DNA of 64,000 nt from contig CP114179.1 of assembly GCA_039555135.1 (NCBI GenBank), forward strand, positions 1,240,001 to 1,304,000, written 5' to 3'. The DNA is from Phycisphaeraceae bacterium D3-23 (GTDB taxonomy: Bacteria > Planctomycetota > Phycisphaerae > Phycisphaerales > Phycisphaeraceae). Position 1 is the stretch's first letter; each line of letters starts with the position of its first letter. The position numbers and the translations under genes are program-made. Below the pieces are notes generated by a model, which was not told where the DNA came from, did not search any database, and saw only the letters and a list, made by a program, of their open reading frames with translations. Below are positions 8,902-17,145 of the stretch, piece by piece.

Positions 8902-9390
8902 TCAGGCGGCGTCCTGTATGCCTACGTCTTCGGGGAACTCGGGAGCGATGTTGAGGGCTGACGCTTCTTGGTTTATCCGCTCAAGCCGCTCGATCGCCAG
9001 CAGCGGGTCCCGAGACATCCATTCACCCGAACATACCGGGTCTCCGAACGGCGTTTTGATGGTGTAGCAAAGGGTTACGCCGTCCAGAGATAAGTTGGAG
9101 CAGACGATTTCGAGAATCTGACGCTTCGCGCCGTAATCGCCATCAACCCACTTGACTTCAAGGGTTTGCGAAAGTTCGAACGCTTTCTCGACGATTTCAT
9201 CTTGTTCGGCCCGATCACGGTCAGTGCCCTCGATCATGACTTTGTTCTCGTCGAGCAGCCGAAGGTTTAGCAACCGATCTTGCTTGTGGCGGACGAAGGT
9301 GAGCTGACGATTCAGTTCCTCGACCTGTTCGGAGCTATTCTGCTGGCCGAGGATGATGGGATGCAAGGGAACCCCGCCGTCCGTGACTAC
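8902..9390 (-). pseudogene. C-terminal remnant of a large serine recombinase
   Basis: The frame gives a peptide with the C-terminal coiled-coil and tail of large serine recombinases/transposon resolvases: QVEELNRQLTFVRHKQDRLL (coiled coil), then the repeated DxxR/AxE helix, VKWVDGDYGAKRQILEIVCS and the terminal KTPFG motif. The N-terminal catalytic domain with the nucleophilic serine, and the zinc-ribbon part, are absent. The frame stays open upstream to 9507, but that part overlaps another small gene and looks like shadow sequence. This is the decayed end of an integrase-type gene and marks the right border of the low-G+C accessory block. Confidence 0.7.
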
Positions 9391-9599
9391 TCGCGGCAGC
9401 TCTCGATCAAGGCCAAGATCGCGCCCTGAATGGCTGGAGGGAGGGAATCGAGCCGGACCAACGTTTCTTTGACTTCGCGGTCGTTCGAGAGATCGATGAC
9501 TGTGCATGCGTCGGATTCTGCGTCGCCTGTTCTTAGAATTGATGTTTTCCTGCAGGTTTTACGGGGTTGTTCGGACGCCGTAGGGGTCATTTTGTACAA
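9387..9599 (-). CDS. Small protein next to recombinase remnant
   Basis: A 70-residue frame that ends four bases inside the recombinase remnant. Its C-terminal half (TVIDLSNDREVKETLVRLDSLPPAIQGAILALI in two pieces of a helix-turn-helix-like pattern) resembles the short proteins, ending in a leucine-rich LPxAIxxxILALI helix, often found beside recombinase genes in planctomycetes; that resemblance is from memory. The first half has no clear pattern. It is probably part of the same decayed mobile element. No ribosome-binding site is convincing. Confidence 0.4.
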   Translation of the reverse strand: MYKMTPTASEQPRKTCRKTSILRTGDAESDACTVIDLSNDREVKETLVRLDSLPPAIQGAILALIESCRE

Positions 9600-9600
9600 A

Positions 9601-9632
9601 GCCGCCCTGCGACCACGCAGGGCGGCTTTTTT
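9601..9632. terminator. Rho-independent terminator hairpin
   Basis: A perfect 10-bp stem GCCGCCCTGC (9601-9610) / GCAGGGCGGC (9617-9626) with a six-base loop is followed by six T on the plus strand and, read the other way, by TTTGT. It lies directly after the stop of the LuxR-type gene on the minus strand and separates it from the mobile-element remnant. Confidence 0.8.
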
Positions 9633-9652
9633 GTGGGTCGGACTCAGCGCGT

Positions 9653-10843
9653 TCAGGACTCGTTATCCGGCGTCAACACGGCGAAACAGCCCAGGTGGCT
9701 GCCTGAATCATCAACCTGTGCATGGGAGGTCACGTCAAAGGCGACAGCCTGGTCGTCGGCATTGATCAGGCGGATGCGGTAGCGGTTGGTGCGCTGACGG
9801 GTCTGCTCGTAGCGGTGGGTCTGGAAGTCGTCGAGGTCGTCGGGGTGGACCAACTCGACGATGTTCATCTTGCCGACCATGTCTCCGACCTCGCGGCCGA
9901 GCACCTCGGCCAGGCTGGGGTTGACGAGCGTGACCAGCCCGTCCGAGTCGACCCCGCAAAAGCCGTCGGTGCTGCGGGAGACCAGGGAGTGGAAAATGCT
10001 CGTCGCCCTACCCAGCTCCTGCGTGCGTTTCTCGACCTCGGATTCGAGGTCCTCGGTGAGCTCACGGACCCGGTCGCTGATCGCGAGCTGCGCGAGCTCG
10101 GCGGCGATGCGGGGGGCGAACATACGGAGGATGGTTTCGATCTGCGCACCGTTTTCGATGGGCTTGTCGTCGAGCACGGACATCGTGCCCAACGCGCCGC
10201 CCTGCTGGTCTTCGAGGCGGACGCCGATGTAGCTCTCCTTGCCGAGCTTTTCGAGATAGCGGTCTTCGGGGAAGCGTTCCGAAAGCCCGCCGATGTAGCA
10301 GGCGTGCCCCGTGAGCAGGACATCTTCACACGGGGTGCACTGCGCGATGAAGGTTTCCGGGTCGAGCATGACGCCCTGATTGCACAAGGCAAGGGCGTAC
10401 AGAATCTGGTCGCCTTTGTTGTAGGAGAGCGTGCTGACACAGGCGGTCTGGACGCCGAGGACACGCGACATCGAGAGCACCAGCCTGCGGAGGAAGGTCG
10501 GCCCGGTGGCGGAGAAGACCTCGTCGTTGATCTGCTGAAAAAATTTGAGCGCGCGGGCTCGGCCTTCGAGCTCCCGCCGGACGGCGGCGTTCTTGGCGGA
10601 CTCGGTCTTTGTATCTTCGATCGATACCTCGAGCGGCGCGAGGCCGCTGGCGATCGCAATGCGGGTGAGCTCGACGCGGTTGGAGGCGTCCAGCTTGCGC
10701 CCCAGCGACAGGCGGTGCGTCTCGATCGTCTTGAGCGATCGGTGCAGCTTCTGCGCGATCTCGGGGAGAGAAAGCCCCTGGGCGACGTAGGTCAGAACCT
10801 CTCGCTCTCGCGGGGTCAGGGATTCAAGGGTTTCGGCAGGCAT
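9653..10843 (-). CDS. LuxR-type HTH regulator with GAF and PAS domains
   Basis: A regulator of about 396 residues. Start ATG 10843 is chosen because a G-rich Shine-Dalgarno (GGGGGGACG) lies 5-12 bases upstream; the frame is open further but without a site. Domain order is unusual: the LuxR/NarL helix-turn-helix comes first (LTPREREVLTYVAQGLSLPE ... KTIETHRLSLGRKL, residues about 6-60), then a GAF-like domain (about 90-260; VLGVQTACVSTLSYNKGD, SYIGVRLED), a short coiled coil and a PAS domain (about 285-390; DGFCGVDSDGLVTLVNPSLAEVLGRE). It would sense small molecules or redox state and bind DNA. It lies downstream of nuoA on the same strand. Confidence 0.85.
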   Translation of the reverse strand: MPAETLESLTPREREVLTYVAQGLSLPEIAQKLHRSLKTIETHRLSLGRKLDASNRVELTRIAIASGLAPLEVSIEDTKTESAKNAAVRRELEGRARALKFFQQINDEVFSATGPTFLRRLVLSMSRVLGVQTACVSTLSYNKGDQILYALALCNQGVMLDPETFIAQCTPCEDVLLTGHACYIGGLSERFPEDRYLEKLGKESYIGVRLEDQQGGALGTMSVLDDKPIENGAQIETILRMFAPRIAAELAQLAISDRVRELTEDLESEVEKRTQELGRATSIFHSLVSRSTDGFCGVDSDGLVTLVNPSLAEVLGREVGDMVGKMNIVELVHPDDLDDFQTHRYEQTRQRTNRYRIRLINADDQAVAFDVTSHAQVDDSGSHLGCFAVLTPDNES

Positions 10844-10966
10844 CAACGTCCCCCCACTTGAGGTAGATCGACAAGGCAACACACGCCGACTGTACGGCGC
10901 GGACGAAGCCCCCCAATTCTCGAAGCCACGTCGCGATACCCCACCGCGACGCAGTCACTCATCAGA

Positions 10967-11374
10967 TTAGTCGTAGCGAAACACACCCTTACGCCAAGCG
11001 TACACAAAGGCGATGATGGTCGTCAGCACGAAGAACAACATCCGGCCGAGGAACATCAGGTCCAGCCCACCCTCCACCGCCTCACCCCCAAGGGACGGGA
11101 AAGTCACCGCCCATGGGTAAAGGAATACGATCTCCACATCGAAAAGCAAGAACGTCATGGCCAAAATGAAGAACCGGACGTTGAACCGTCGACGGGCCGA
11201 GCCGATCGGGTTCATCCCCGATTCGTAGACGGTCCCCTTGACCTCGCCCTTACGCGAAGGGCCTAAAAATGTTGTCATCGTGAGATTCGCGACCCCGAAC
11301 CCGATCGCCATCAACAGCAGCACCCCCAGCGCGGCGTAGTGGTTGAAGGACGACTCGGCAAGTGTGGCGACCAT
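10967..11374 (-). CDS. nuoA: NADH-quinone oxidoreductase subunit A
   Basis: A 135-residue membrane subunit of respiratory complex I. Three hydrophobic segments frame the conserved loop YESGMNPIGSARRRFNVRF and the following FLLFDVEIVFLYPWA, which are diagnostic of NuoA/ND3. It sits in the membrane arm and helps to shape the quinone site. Length is normal. Unusually, nuoB does not follow: the next gene on the strand is a LuxR-type regulator, and the upstream neighbour thyA is divergent. The other subunits must therefore be encoded elsewhere, unless the gene is a displaced copy. Confidence 0.93.
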   Translation of the reverse strand: MVATLAESSFNHYAALGVLLLMAIGFGVANLTMTTFLGPSRKGEVKGTVYESGMNPIGSARRRFNVRFFILAMTFLLFDVEIVFLYPWAVTFPSLGGEAVEGGLDLMFLGRMLFFVLTTIIAFVYAWRKGVFRYD

Positions 11375-11486
11375 ATCGCCATGATATCAGCCCGACCGCC
11401 CCGGGACGAATAAGAACCGGGATTCCTAACAAACATCTCCGATCCGGGCCCGAAAACCAGACCCCGCCTGCCGCTAAACTACCCCC

Positions 11487-12350
11487 ATGCGACAGTACCT
11501 CGGCCTCATGCAGCACGTGCTCGACCACGGCACCCCCAAAGCCGACCGCACCGGCACGGGCACACGCTCCGTCTTCGGCTACCAGATGCGGTTCAACCTC
11601 GACCCCGACACCGGCGGCGGGTTCCCCCTGGTCACCACCAAAAAACTCCACCTCCGCTCCATCATCCATGAGCTGCTCTGGTTCCTGCAAGGCAGCACCA
11701 ACGCCCGCTACCTCAAAGAAAACGGCGTCCGCATCTGGGACGAATGGGCCGACCCCGACACCGGCGAGCTGGGCCCGGTCTACGGCTACCAGTGGCGCAG
11801 CTTCCCCCGCGTCGTCCGCCAAGCCGACGGCTCAACACAAACCGACGGCGCGGTCGACCAAGTCGCACAGGTCGTCGAGCAGATCAAGCACAACCCCGAC
11901 TCCCGCCGACACATCGTCTGTGCCTGGAACCCGGGGATGATCGAGGGCATGGCGCTGCCCCCCTGCCACGCGTTCTTCCAGTTCTATGTTACGCCGCCCG
12001 CCCCCGGGAGCGGCGAAGATCGCGGGCGGCTGTCGTGCCAGCTCTATCAGCGCTCGGCCGACATCTTCCTCGGCGTCCCGTTCAACATCGCCAGCTACGC
12101 CCAGCTCACGATGATGATCGCGCAGGTCACGGGCCTCAAGCCCGGCGAGTTCGTCCACACCCTGGGCGACGCCCACCTCTACGACAACCACCTCGACCAG
12201 GCCCACGAGCAGTTGTCGCGCGACCCCCGGCCGCTGCCGACGATGCGGATCAACCCGGACGTCACCGACCTGTTCGCGTTCGCCTTCGACGACTTCGAGT
12301 TGTGCGACTACAACCCGCATCCGCACATCAAGGCCGCCGTCGCGGTGTAG
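11487..12350 (+). CDS. thyA: Thymidylate synthase
   Basis: A 287-residue ThyA converting dUMP and methylene-tetrahydrofolate to dTMP and dihydrofolate. The folate/dUMP region [17 protein letters not shown], the WxEW-like [20 protein letters not shown] and the catalytic [11 protein letters not shown] (Cys nucleophile), then [18 protein letters not shown], are all intact. It is followed by folA at 78 bases, a classical pairing because DHFR regenerates the folate used here. The TAG stop lies inside a dispersed palindromic repeat (12347-12388), so the repeat has been added exactly at the gene end. Confidence 0.97.
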   Translation: MRQYLGLMQHVLDHGTPKADRTGTGTRSVFGYQMRFNLDPDTGGGFPLVTTKKLHLRSIIHELLWFLQGSTNARYLKENGVRIWDEWADPDTGELGPVYGYQWRSFPRVVRQADGSTQTDGAVDQVAQVVEQIKHNPDSRRHIVCAWNPGMIEGMALPPCHAFFQFYVTPPAPGSGEDRGRLSCQLYQRSADIFLGVPFNIASYAQLTMMIAQVTGLKPGEFVHTLGDAHLYDNHLDQAHEQLSRDPRPLPTMRINPDVTDLFAFAFDDFELCDYNPHPHIKAAVAV

Positions 12351-12388
12351 GGTGGGTTGCGCTCGCGGACTCGCTCCACCCACCCTAC
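12347..12388. repeat. Palindromic repeat over the thyA stop codon
   Basis: The unit starts with GTAGGGTGGG and ends with CCCACCCTAC, with TTGCGCTCGCGGACTCGCT-type sequence between the arms. The thyA stop TAG is the second to fourth base. A near-identical copy lies at 37025-37062, where it again supplies the TAG stop of a gene (the sulfatase, read on the minus strand), and an inverted partial copy lies at 36962-36995. Confidence 0.85.
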
Positions 12389-12427
12389 ACCTTCGTTCGC
12401 GCTCTTCTCGCCTTCGTGGTCAATCAC

Positions 12428-12925
12428 ATGCTCGCACTCATCTACGCCCGCTCCGAGAACCACTGCATCGGCAAGGCCGGCAGGATCCCCTGGCGGCTGC
12501 CCGATGAGTTTGCGCACTTCAAGCGCACCACGATGGGTCGGCCGATCATCATGCGGCGCAAGACGTACGAGGACCACGAGTCCGCGCTGCCCGGTCGGCT
12601 CAACATCGTCGTCACGTCGAACAAGGACTACGAAGTCGCCGACGGAGTCGAGTTGGCGCACTCGCTCGATGACGCGATCGCACGCGCGCAGCGCGAGCAC
12701 GACGACGGGGGCGAGATCTTCGTCATCGGCGGGGTCGGCTTGTTCGAGCAGGCCTTCGATCGGGCGGGCCGAGTCTACGAGACGGTCGTCCACACGACGA
12801 TCGATGGCGACACGTTCCTACCCGCGTTCGACGTTGCCCGGTGGGATTGCGAGACGCTGCACGACCACGCCACCGACGACCGCCACGCCTTTGCGTGGAC
12901 GGCAAAGCGGTATGATCGCGCCTAA
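12428..12925 (+). CDS. folA: Dihydrofolate reductase
   Basis: A 165-residue DHFR reducing dihydrofolate with NADPH. Start ATG 12428 gives MLALIYARSENHCIGKAGRIPWRLPDEFAHFK, in which the early strand, GRIPWRLPDE (acidic catalytic residue and Met20-loop region) and the helix are typical. The NADP site FVIGGVGLFEQAF is also present. Oddity: the usual MGRxT motif of the coenzyme loop reads MRRKTYED, so the conserved glycine is arginine. Whether this is lineage-typical or functionally meaningful cannot be told here. It follows thyA. Confidence 0.93.
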   Translation: MLALIYARSENHCIGKAGRIPWRLPDEFAHFKRTTMGRPIIMRRKTYEDHESALPGRLNIVVTSNKDYEVADGVELAHSLDDAIARAQREHDDGGEIFVIGGVGLFEQAFDRAGRVYETVVHTTIDGDTFLPAFDVARWDCETLHDHATDDRHAFAWTAKRYDRA

Positions 12926-13256
12926 AAAACCCCCGCCGACCAAGGGGGGGAGGTGGCCGACGGGGGCGTTGGGCGCCTGCCGAGCAAGCCCGGCGGCACC
13001 ACAAACCACTGCCCACGCTGTCACGCGGGAAGTTGCGAAACGGCACATGCCTCAGAAGACGGTGCCGATTTTTTTAGAAGAAAGGGGCCGAAAATTGTCA
13101 AGTCAGTCATGCGATTGGCGTTGCCGTTCACATACGAAGTATTGTACCCAGTGAAACTGAGATTGTCCGTCAACATCCAGGGGGTAAAGACCCTAATTTC
13201 ACCCTGTACTGCAAAATTTGCATCAGTTACGGTGATATTGCTCATCATGACGCCCG
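12926..13256. other. Intergenic region with two terminators
   Basis: No supported gene. CCCCC (12930-12934) pairs with the G run at 12944-12950, and the A run at 12924-12929 gives a T tract on the minus strand, so it can end minus-strand transcripts. CGGCAC (13041-13046) pairs with GTGCCG (13062-13067), followed by a seven-T run on the plus strand, which could end thyA-folA. A 75-codon minus-strand frame at 13021-13248 spans the second hairpin and has no recognisable content, so I do not call it. Confidence 0.6.
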
Positions 13257-13517
13257 CTACACCCAGCGTGCGAGCAGCAATAGCAAGACCAAACCCACCA
13301 TCGCCACAACGACCCAGGGGTAGTACTTTGCCAACTGCCGCGTCGGCTTCGCAGGGCCATCGCCAAACGCGCCGTCAGGCAAATCGAGCCCGTCGTACAT
13401 CGTCTCCTCCGACCACCCCGTCTCATCATCCGCCCCACAAGACGGGCAAGCCAACGCCCCGCCCGGCACGGGGTCGCCGCAGTTGGGGCAGTCGAACTCA
13501 TGATGCACATCGGGCAT
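13257..13517 (-). CDS. Small zinc-ribbon membrane-anchored protein
   Basis: An 86-residue protein starting MPDVHHEFDCPNCGDPVPGG. Two Cys pairs (CPNC and CPSC) form a zinc ribbon in the first 30 residues. An acidic linker follows, and the end is one transmembrane helix (YYPWVVVAMVGLVLLLLLA) finishing in RWV. This tail-anchored layout puts the zinc ribbon in the cytoplasm. No catalytic motif is visible. It lies 61 bases downstream of a larger gene of unknown function on the same strand and could be read with it. The start is the only ATG that keeps the ribbon near the N-terminus. Confidence 0.7.
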   Translation of the reverse strand: MPDVHHEFDCPNCGDPVPGGALACPSCGADDETGWSEETMYDGLDLPDGAFGDGPAKPTRQLAKYYPWVVVAMVGLVLLLLLARWV

Positions 13518-13578
13518 GCGGGGCAGTGTATCGGCGCACACCGGCGTGTGAATAAAGGGCCCGCAAGTAGCCCGTGGC

Positions 13579-14448
13579 TCAGGCCATCGAGTCGTCTTCA
13601 CCGCCGAGCAGCCGAACGATCTCTTCACCGCTGAGCGGCTGGTCCGACGACAGGTCCCAGGCGTCGTCGTCCCGCATCGCCTGCTGCAAAAGCGCCAGTG
13701 ACGCTTCGTCGAATTGCTCAATCCCCGGCGGGGCCGAGTCCCCTGGCGGGCCCTCCATCGACTCGGGGCAGGTCGTCCAGCGGACCCAGACGAACCCGTC
13801 GGGCGGGACCGGCGGCACCTGCCCAGTCCTGGTACACGGCTTGGCGACCGAAAGACGCGGAGGCCAGGCCAACTCCACAAACAGGACACGCTCGAGCCAG
13901 CCAGGCATCGGCCGGAGGTGCTCGGGCAGCGGCGGATAAGGTTCCAGCGGCGGCAGATACCACGCACGCTTGGGCGGTGGGGTCGGCAGGATCGGCGGGG
14001 CATGCTCGCGCCGCTCGTCGTTGGTCTGGTTCAGTGACGACAGCCGATCCCGGAGCTGCTCACGCAGACGCTCGGCCGCAGGGCCTTCCAGCGACGCGGC
14101 CCTCTCGACCCGCGCGTTGTCGTACGGCAATCTCAACGCCCGCCCCGGACTCGTTTCTGGATCAGCATCGAAGTCCGGTGTCAACGAAGACCCGGCCGAG
14201 CCCGCACCCGCGACGCGTCGCATGACTTCATCGATCGCATCATCACGCGCCGCGCCCGCTTCGCCGTCCCCCGCCTCCCCCGCGTAGCGGTGGATCAGGT
14301 AGTCGGCGATCCCGACATGCACACGCCACAGCCAGGCCCAGTCGGCCTCCGGGTCGTCGTGCAGCATCGCCAGCAGTCGGCCGCGCCGTTCGTGCCAGCC
14401 GGCAACGGTCTGCGCGGAGATCGGGGGGTCGGGGGGCTTGCCCGGCAT
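13579..14448 (-). CDS. Hypothetical protein
   Basis: A protein of about 289 residues I do not recognise. ATG 14448 is used; GTG 14466 is a possible longer start. The first ~65 residues look helical with many Trp and Asp (WHERRGRLLAMLHDDPEADW, AWLWRVHVGIADYLIHRYAG). The middle is low-complexity (Gly/Ala/Pro) and a Pro-rich stretch with PYPPLPEHLRPMP follows. The C-terminus is acidic (LSGEEIVRLLGGEDDS). No signal peptide or membrane segment is seen. The strong codon bias of the frame supports real coding. It precedes the small zinc-ribbon gene on the same strand. Confidence 0.6.
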   Translation of the reverse strand: MPGKPPDPPISAQTVAGWHERRGRLLAMLHDDPEADWAWLWRVHVGIADYLIHRYAGEAGDGEAGAARDDAIDEVMRRVAGAGSAGSSLTPDFDADPETSPGRALRLPYDNARVERAASLEGPAAERLREQLRDRLSSLNQTNDERREHAPPILPTPPPKRAWYLPPLEPYPPLPEHLRPMPGWLERVLFVELAWPPRLSVAKPCTRTGQVPPVPPDGFVWVRWTTCPESMEGPPGDSAPPGIEQFDEASLALLQQAMRDDDAWDLSSDQPLSGEEIVRLLGGEDDSMA

Positions 14449-14500
14449 CACACCAGCATAAATCACAAGCCCGCCACGGCCAAGCTAAAAGCGGCGCTAT

Positions 14501-14530
14501 AAAGCCCGGGGGCGGGCGCCCCCGGGCTTT
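14501..14530. repeat. AAAGCCCGGGGG palindrome (copy 1)
   Basis: AAAGCCCGGGGGCG pairs with its complement CGCCCCCGGGCTTT across a short loop. A close relative lies at 18033-18062; both are followed by TTTAGGT. The element sits just past the stop of the frameshifted sulfatase (minus strand) and could also act as its terminator. Confidence 0.85.
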
Positions 14531-14564
14531 AGGTGCTGTGACAACGGTGAAAATCGCGTGGGTA

Positions 14565-16051
14565 TCAATCGAACGCGGGCATCGGGAAGTTCTCATTGGC
14601 CGTGCGGTCGTTCTCGAAGATCGCACGCGCTCGGGCGACGACCTCGGGGTGGTCGGCCGCGACGTTGGTCGTCTCGCCGATGTCGTCGGCGAGGTTGAAC
14701 AGCAGGATCTCGTTGCCGCCCTTGTGGATGTCGCGCATCACGGCCTTCCAGTCGCCGATGCGGACGGCCTTCTGCCCGCCGTAGCCATGGAATTCCCACA
14801 CGAGGTATTCGTGCTGCTGCTGCTCGCCTTCGCCCGAGAGCAGCGGGTAGTAGCTGATGCCGTCGCAGTTGTCGGGTGCGTCTTGCCCGGTGAGGTCGGC
14901 CATCGTCGCCATCAAATCCTGGAAGCAGGTCTGGTGGTCGGTCGTCGTGCCGGGCTCGATCGTGCCGGTCCAGCGCGCGACCATGGGGACGCGGATGCCG
15001 CCCTCCCAGGTCGATCCCTTTCGGCCGCGGAGCGGGCCCGACGAGTTGAAGAAGTCGGTATCGACCCCGCCGACGTCGTGGGTCGGGCCGTTGTCGGAGG
15101 TGAAGACGATGATGGTGTTTTCGCCCAGCCCGAGCTCGTCGATGAGGTTGACGACCGCGCCGACGTGTTCGTCCAGGTCGCTGATCATCGCGGCGTAGCC
15201 CGCGCGCGGGGGCGCGGGTGCGGGAGGTAGCCCCGGCCGCCGAGGTACGGCGACTCGTCCCATTCTTCGGGGTAATGGTCGACCCATTCCTGGGGCGGCT
15301 GCATCGCGACGTGGGGCTCGAGGAACGGCAGGTAGAGGAAGAACGGCTCGTCCTTGTGCGCGTTGATGAACGCGAGCGAGTGCTCGAGCATTTTGTCGGC
15401 CGCGTAGACCTCGCCGTAGAACTGTGCGAAGCCCGCGTCGGCGCTTTCGATGCGCTGGTGCGCGGAGAAGTAGCGGGGGTTGATGATATCGACGTTGTGG
15501 TTATCCCAGAGGTGGGTCGGGTAGAAGTTGTGCGCGACGCGCTGGCAGAGGTAGCCATAGAACGTGTCGAAGCCCTGGAAGCACGGGTGGCCGACGGAGC
15601 CGGGCCCGCCCAGCCCCCACTTGCCCATCGCGCCGGTGGCGTAGCCGGCGTCGTGCATGAGTTCGCCGACGGTGATGGTCTCGGCCGTGAGCGGCCACTG
15701 ACCTTCGGGCTCGTCGGGGCCCCAGCCGCCGACCTCTTTGTTGCCGCGGACCTGCGCGTTGGCGGGGTGCTGCCCGGTCATCAGGACGCAGCGGGCCGGG
15801 GCACAGACCGGCGCGCCGGTGTAGGCGTCGGTGAACAACAGGCCCTGCTCGGCCAGCGCATCAATGTGGGGCGTTTTGATCTTCTCCTGGCCGTAGCAGC
15901 CCAGCTCGCCGTAGCCCAGGTCGTCGGCCATGATGAAGATGACGTTGGGCGGGCGTTCTTCGAGGCGCTGGGCCGCGGCGCTCTGGCTCAGCGCCAGCAC
16001 GGCCAGCAACATCGCGAGCATCGGGATCCATCGGCGGGAGAGTTGGGGCAT
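14565..16051 (-). pseudogene. Arylsulfatase-type sulfatase with one frameshift
   Basis: Two overlapping frames together make one normal sulfatase of about 490 residues. The N-terminal part (15185-16051) has a signal peptide ending SQSAAAQ, the metal-binding NVIFIMADDLGYGELGCYG and the active-site CAPAR motif at Cys83, the residue converted to formylglycine. The C-terminal part (up to about 15200) continues with AAMISDLDEHVGAVVNLIDE, then TSDNGPT metal ligands and RKGSTWEGGIRVP. The break lies in a GC-alternating tract (about 15194-15223), so either the gene is freshly inactivated or the assembly has an indel there. Expected substrate: sulfated esters or polysaccharides. Confidence 0.85.
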
Positions 16052-16129
16052 CGGGCGGGGCTCCGTTTGATTGATGAGGGCTTGGGCTTGGTACGTCGCA
16101 CGGCCGACAAAAACACCGGCCCACGCTGT

Positions 16130-16158
16130 TTGTAGTTCGCTCGCCGACGCCCTAAGAT
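16130..16158 (+). promoter_or_regulatory. Sigma-70-type promoter of tRNA-Val
   Basis: TTGTAG (16130-16135), a 17-base spacer and TAAGAT (16153-16158) lie 24 bases before the tRNA 5' end. Confidence 0.55.
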
Positions 16159-16181
16159 TACACGTAATCCTGAGATTCAGG

Positions 16182-16255
16182 GGGCGCTTAGCTCAGTTGG
16201 CTAGAGCAACTCGTTTACACCGAGTAGGTCACTGGTTCGAGTCCAGTAGCGCCCA
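16182..16255 (+). tRNA. tRNA-Val (anticodon TAC)
   Basis: A complete cloverleaf of 74 bases. The acceptor stem GGGCGCT pairs with AGCGCCC, the D-loop holds AGTTGG, the anticodon stem ACTCG/CGAGT encloses TTTACAC with anticodon TAC, and the T-arm has GGTTCGAGTCC. The discriminator is A and CCA is not encoded. A promoter lies upstream and a strong terminator directly follows, so this is a single-gene unit. Confidence 0.95.
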
Positions 16256-16261
16256 TCAATG

Positions 16262-16301
16262 AACAAGCACCGCTGATCAGGCGGTGCTTGTTGTTTTGTT
16301 G
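16262..16301 (+). terminator. Terminator after tRNA-Val
   Basis: CAAGCACCGC (16264-16273) pairs with GCGGTGCTTG (16281-16290) around a seven-base loop, followed by a T-rich run (TTGTTTTGTTG). Confidence 0.85.
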
Positions 16302-16328
16302 TGGGTCGCGTGCAGAGCACACTACGGC

Positions 16329-16781
16329 TTAGCGGTGGGACACCCAGACACGCTCGTAGTAGCCGGCTCGGACCTGGACGCGGTAGGGGTAGCCGCAGTC
16401 GTCGTAGTAGGTCCGGTAGACCGGCGCGCGGTAGACGCGTCGGTAGTAGCCGGCGGGCTCGGTGTGATGGGTCACACGTTCTTCGACGTGCTGGTGGTTG
16501 CCGTGCTGGCGGACGTCGTGGTGCACCGTGGTCACGTGGTTGTGGTCGCCGTGTCGGCGGTCGGTCACGTGGTCGTGGTGCGTCGAGGTCCGGCTGGTGC
16601 GGCGGGCGGGGGTGCGGTAGGTGTAGCTGCAATCGCTATACCCCCCGCCTCCGTGGTAGCCGCCACCGGAGTAGCCGCCCGAGTAGCCGCAGCCGCCGGC
16701 GGACGCGCTGGTGCCGGCAAAGCCGGCGGCGACGGCCGCGACGGTGAGTACGGCACCGTGCATCAGTTTCTTGGTCAACAT
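16329..16781 (-). CDS. Secreted histidine-rich, glycine/tyrosine-rich protein
   Basis: A 150-residue exported protein. ATG 16781 has a CAGGAGC ribosome-binding site and begins a signal peptide, MLTKKLMHGAVLTVAAVAAG, ending near ASAGG. The mature part starts with Gly/Tyr-rich repeats (YSGGYSGGGYHGGGGYS), then a His/Asp/Arg-rich stretch with many HH, DH and HxH patterns (THHDHVTDRRHGDHNHVTT), and ends in a Tyr/Arg-rich region (YYRRVYRAPVYRTYY). The His clusters suggest metal binding, for example zinc, nickel or copper; this is inferred from composition. No family is recognised. Confidence 0.75.
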   Translation of the reverse strand: MLTKKLMHGAVLTVAAVAAGFAGTSASAGGCGYSGGYSGGGYHGGGGYSDCSYTYRTPARRTSRTSTHHDHVTDRRHGDHNHVTTVHHDVRQHGNHQHVEERVTHHTEPAGYYRRVYRAPVYRTYYDDCGYPYRVQVRAGYYERVWVSHR

Positions 16782-17145
16782 GGAAATGCTCCTGCTGAAG
16801 GGAAGGTCATGGCACGGCGAGGCCTCAAAGCTCCGTGCCGCGCCCCGGGCAACATGCCCGTGAAAGTGCGCCCGACGGAACGTCCATCGGGCCCGTACCC
16901 GCCGGAGGAAAAGGACGGGCACACCACCCCATGCGTTACGAAAGTATAGGAGGGGCCAGCGAAAAACGAAGATTACTTTCGGCGTCGATACGCCAACGCA
17001 TAGATTGAGCACAATGTCTCGGCGTGGATGGCTTTCGTGTTCAGGCGGAGTGATATAATCCTACGCAGTATCTCAGTGCATTCCCGCCACCGGTTCGGCC
17101 CTATCTACTGATTTGCACTCGCCAACGACATTTAGGAATCCAGGC

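Noticed and set aside
9722-10861. 379-codon plus-strand frame opposite the LuxR-type gene
   Set aside because: Its protein is Val/Glu/Gly/Arg-rich antisense sequence, while the opposite strand encodes recognisable HTH, GAF and PAS domains.
13021-13248. 75-codon minus-strand frame in the gap after folA
   Set aside because: It spans a terminator-like hairpin, has no ribosome-binding site or domain, and its composition is unlike neighbouring genes.
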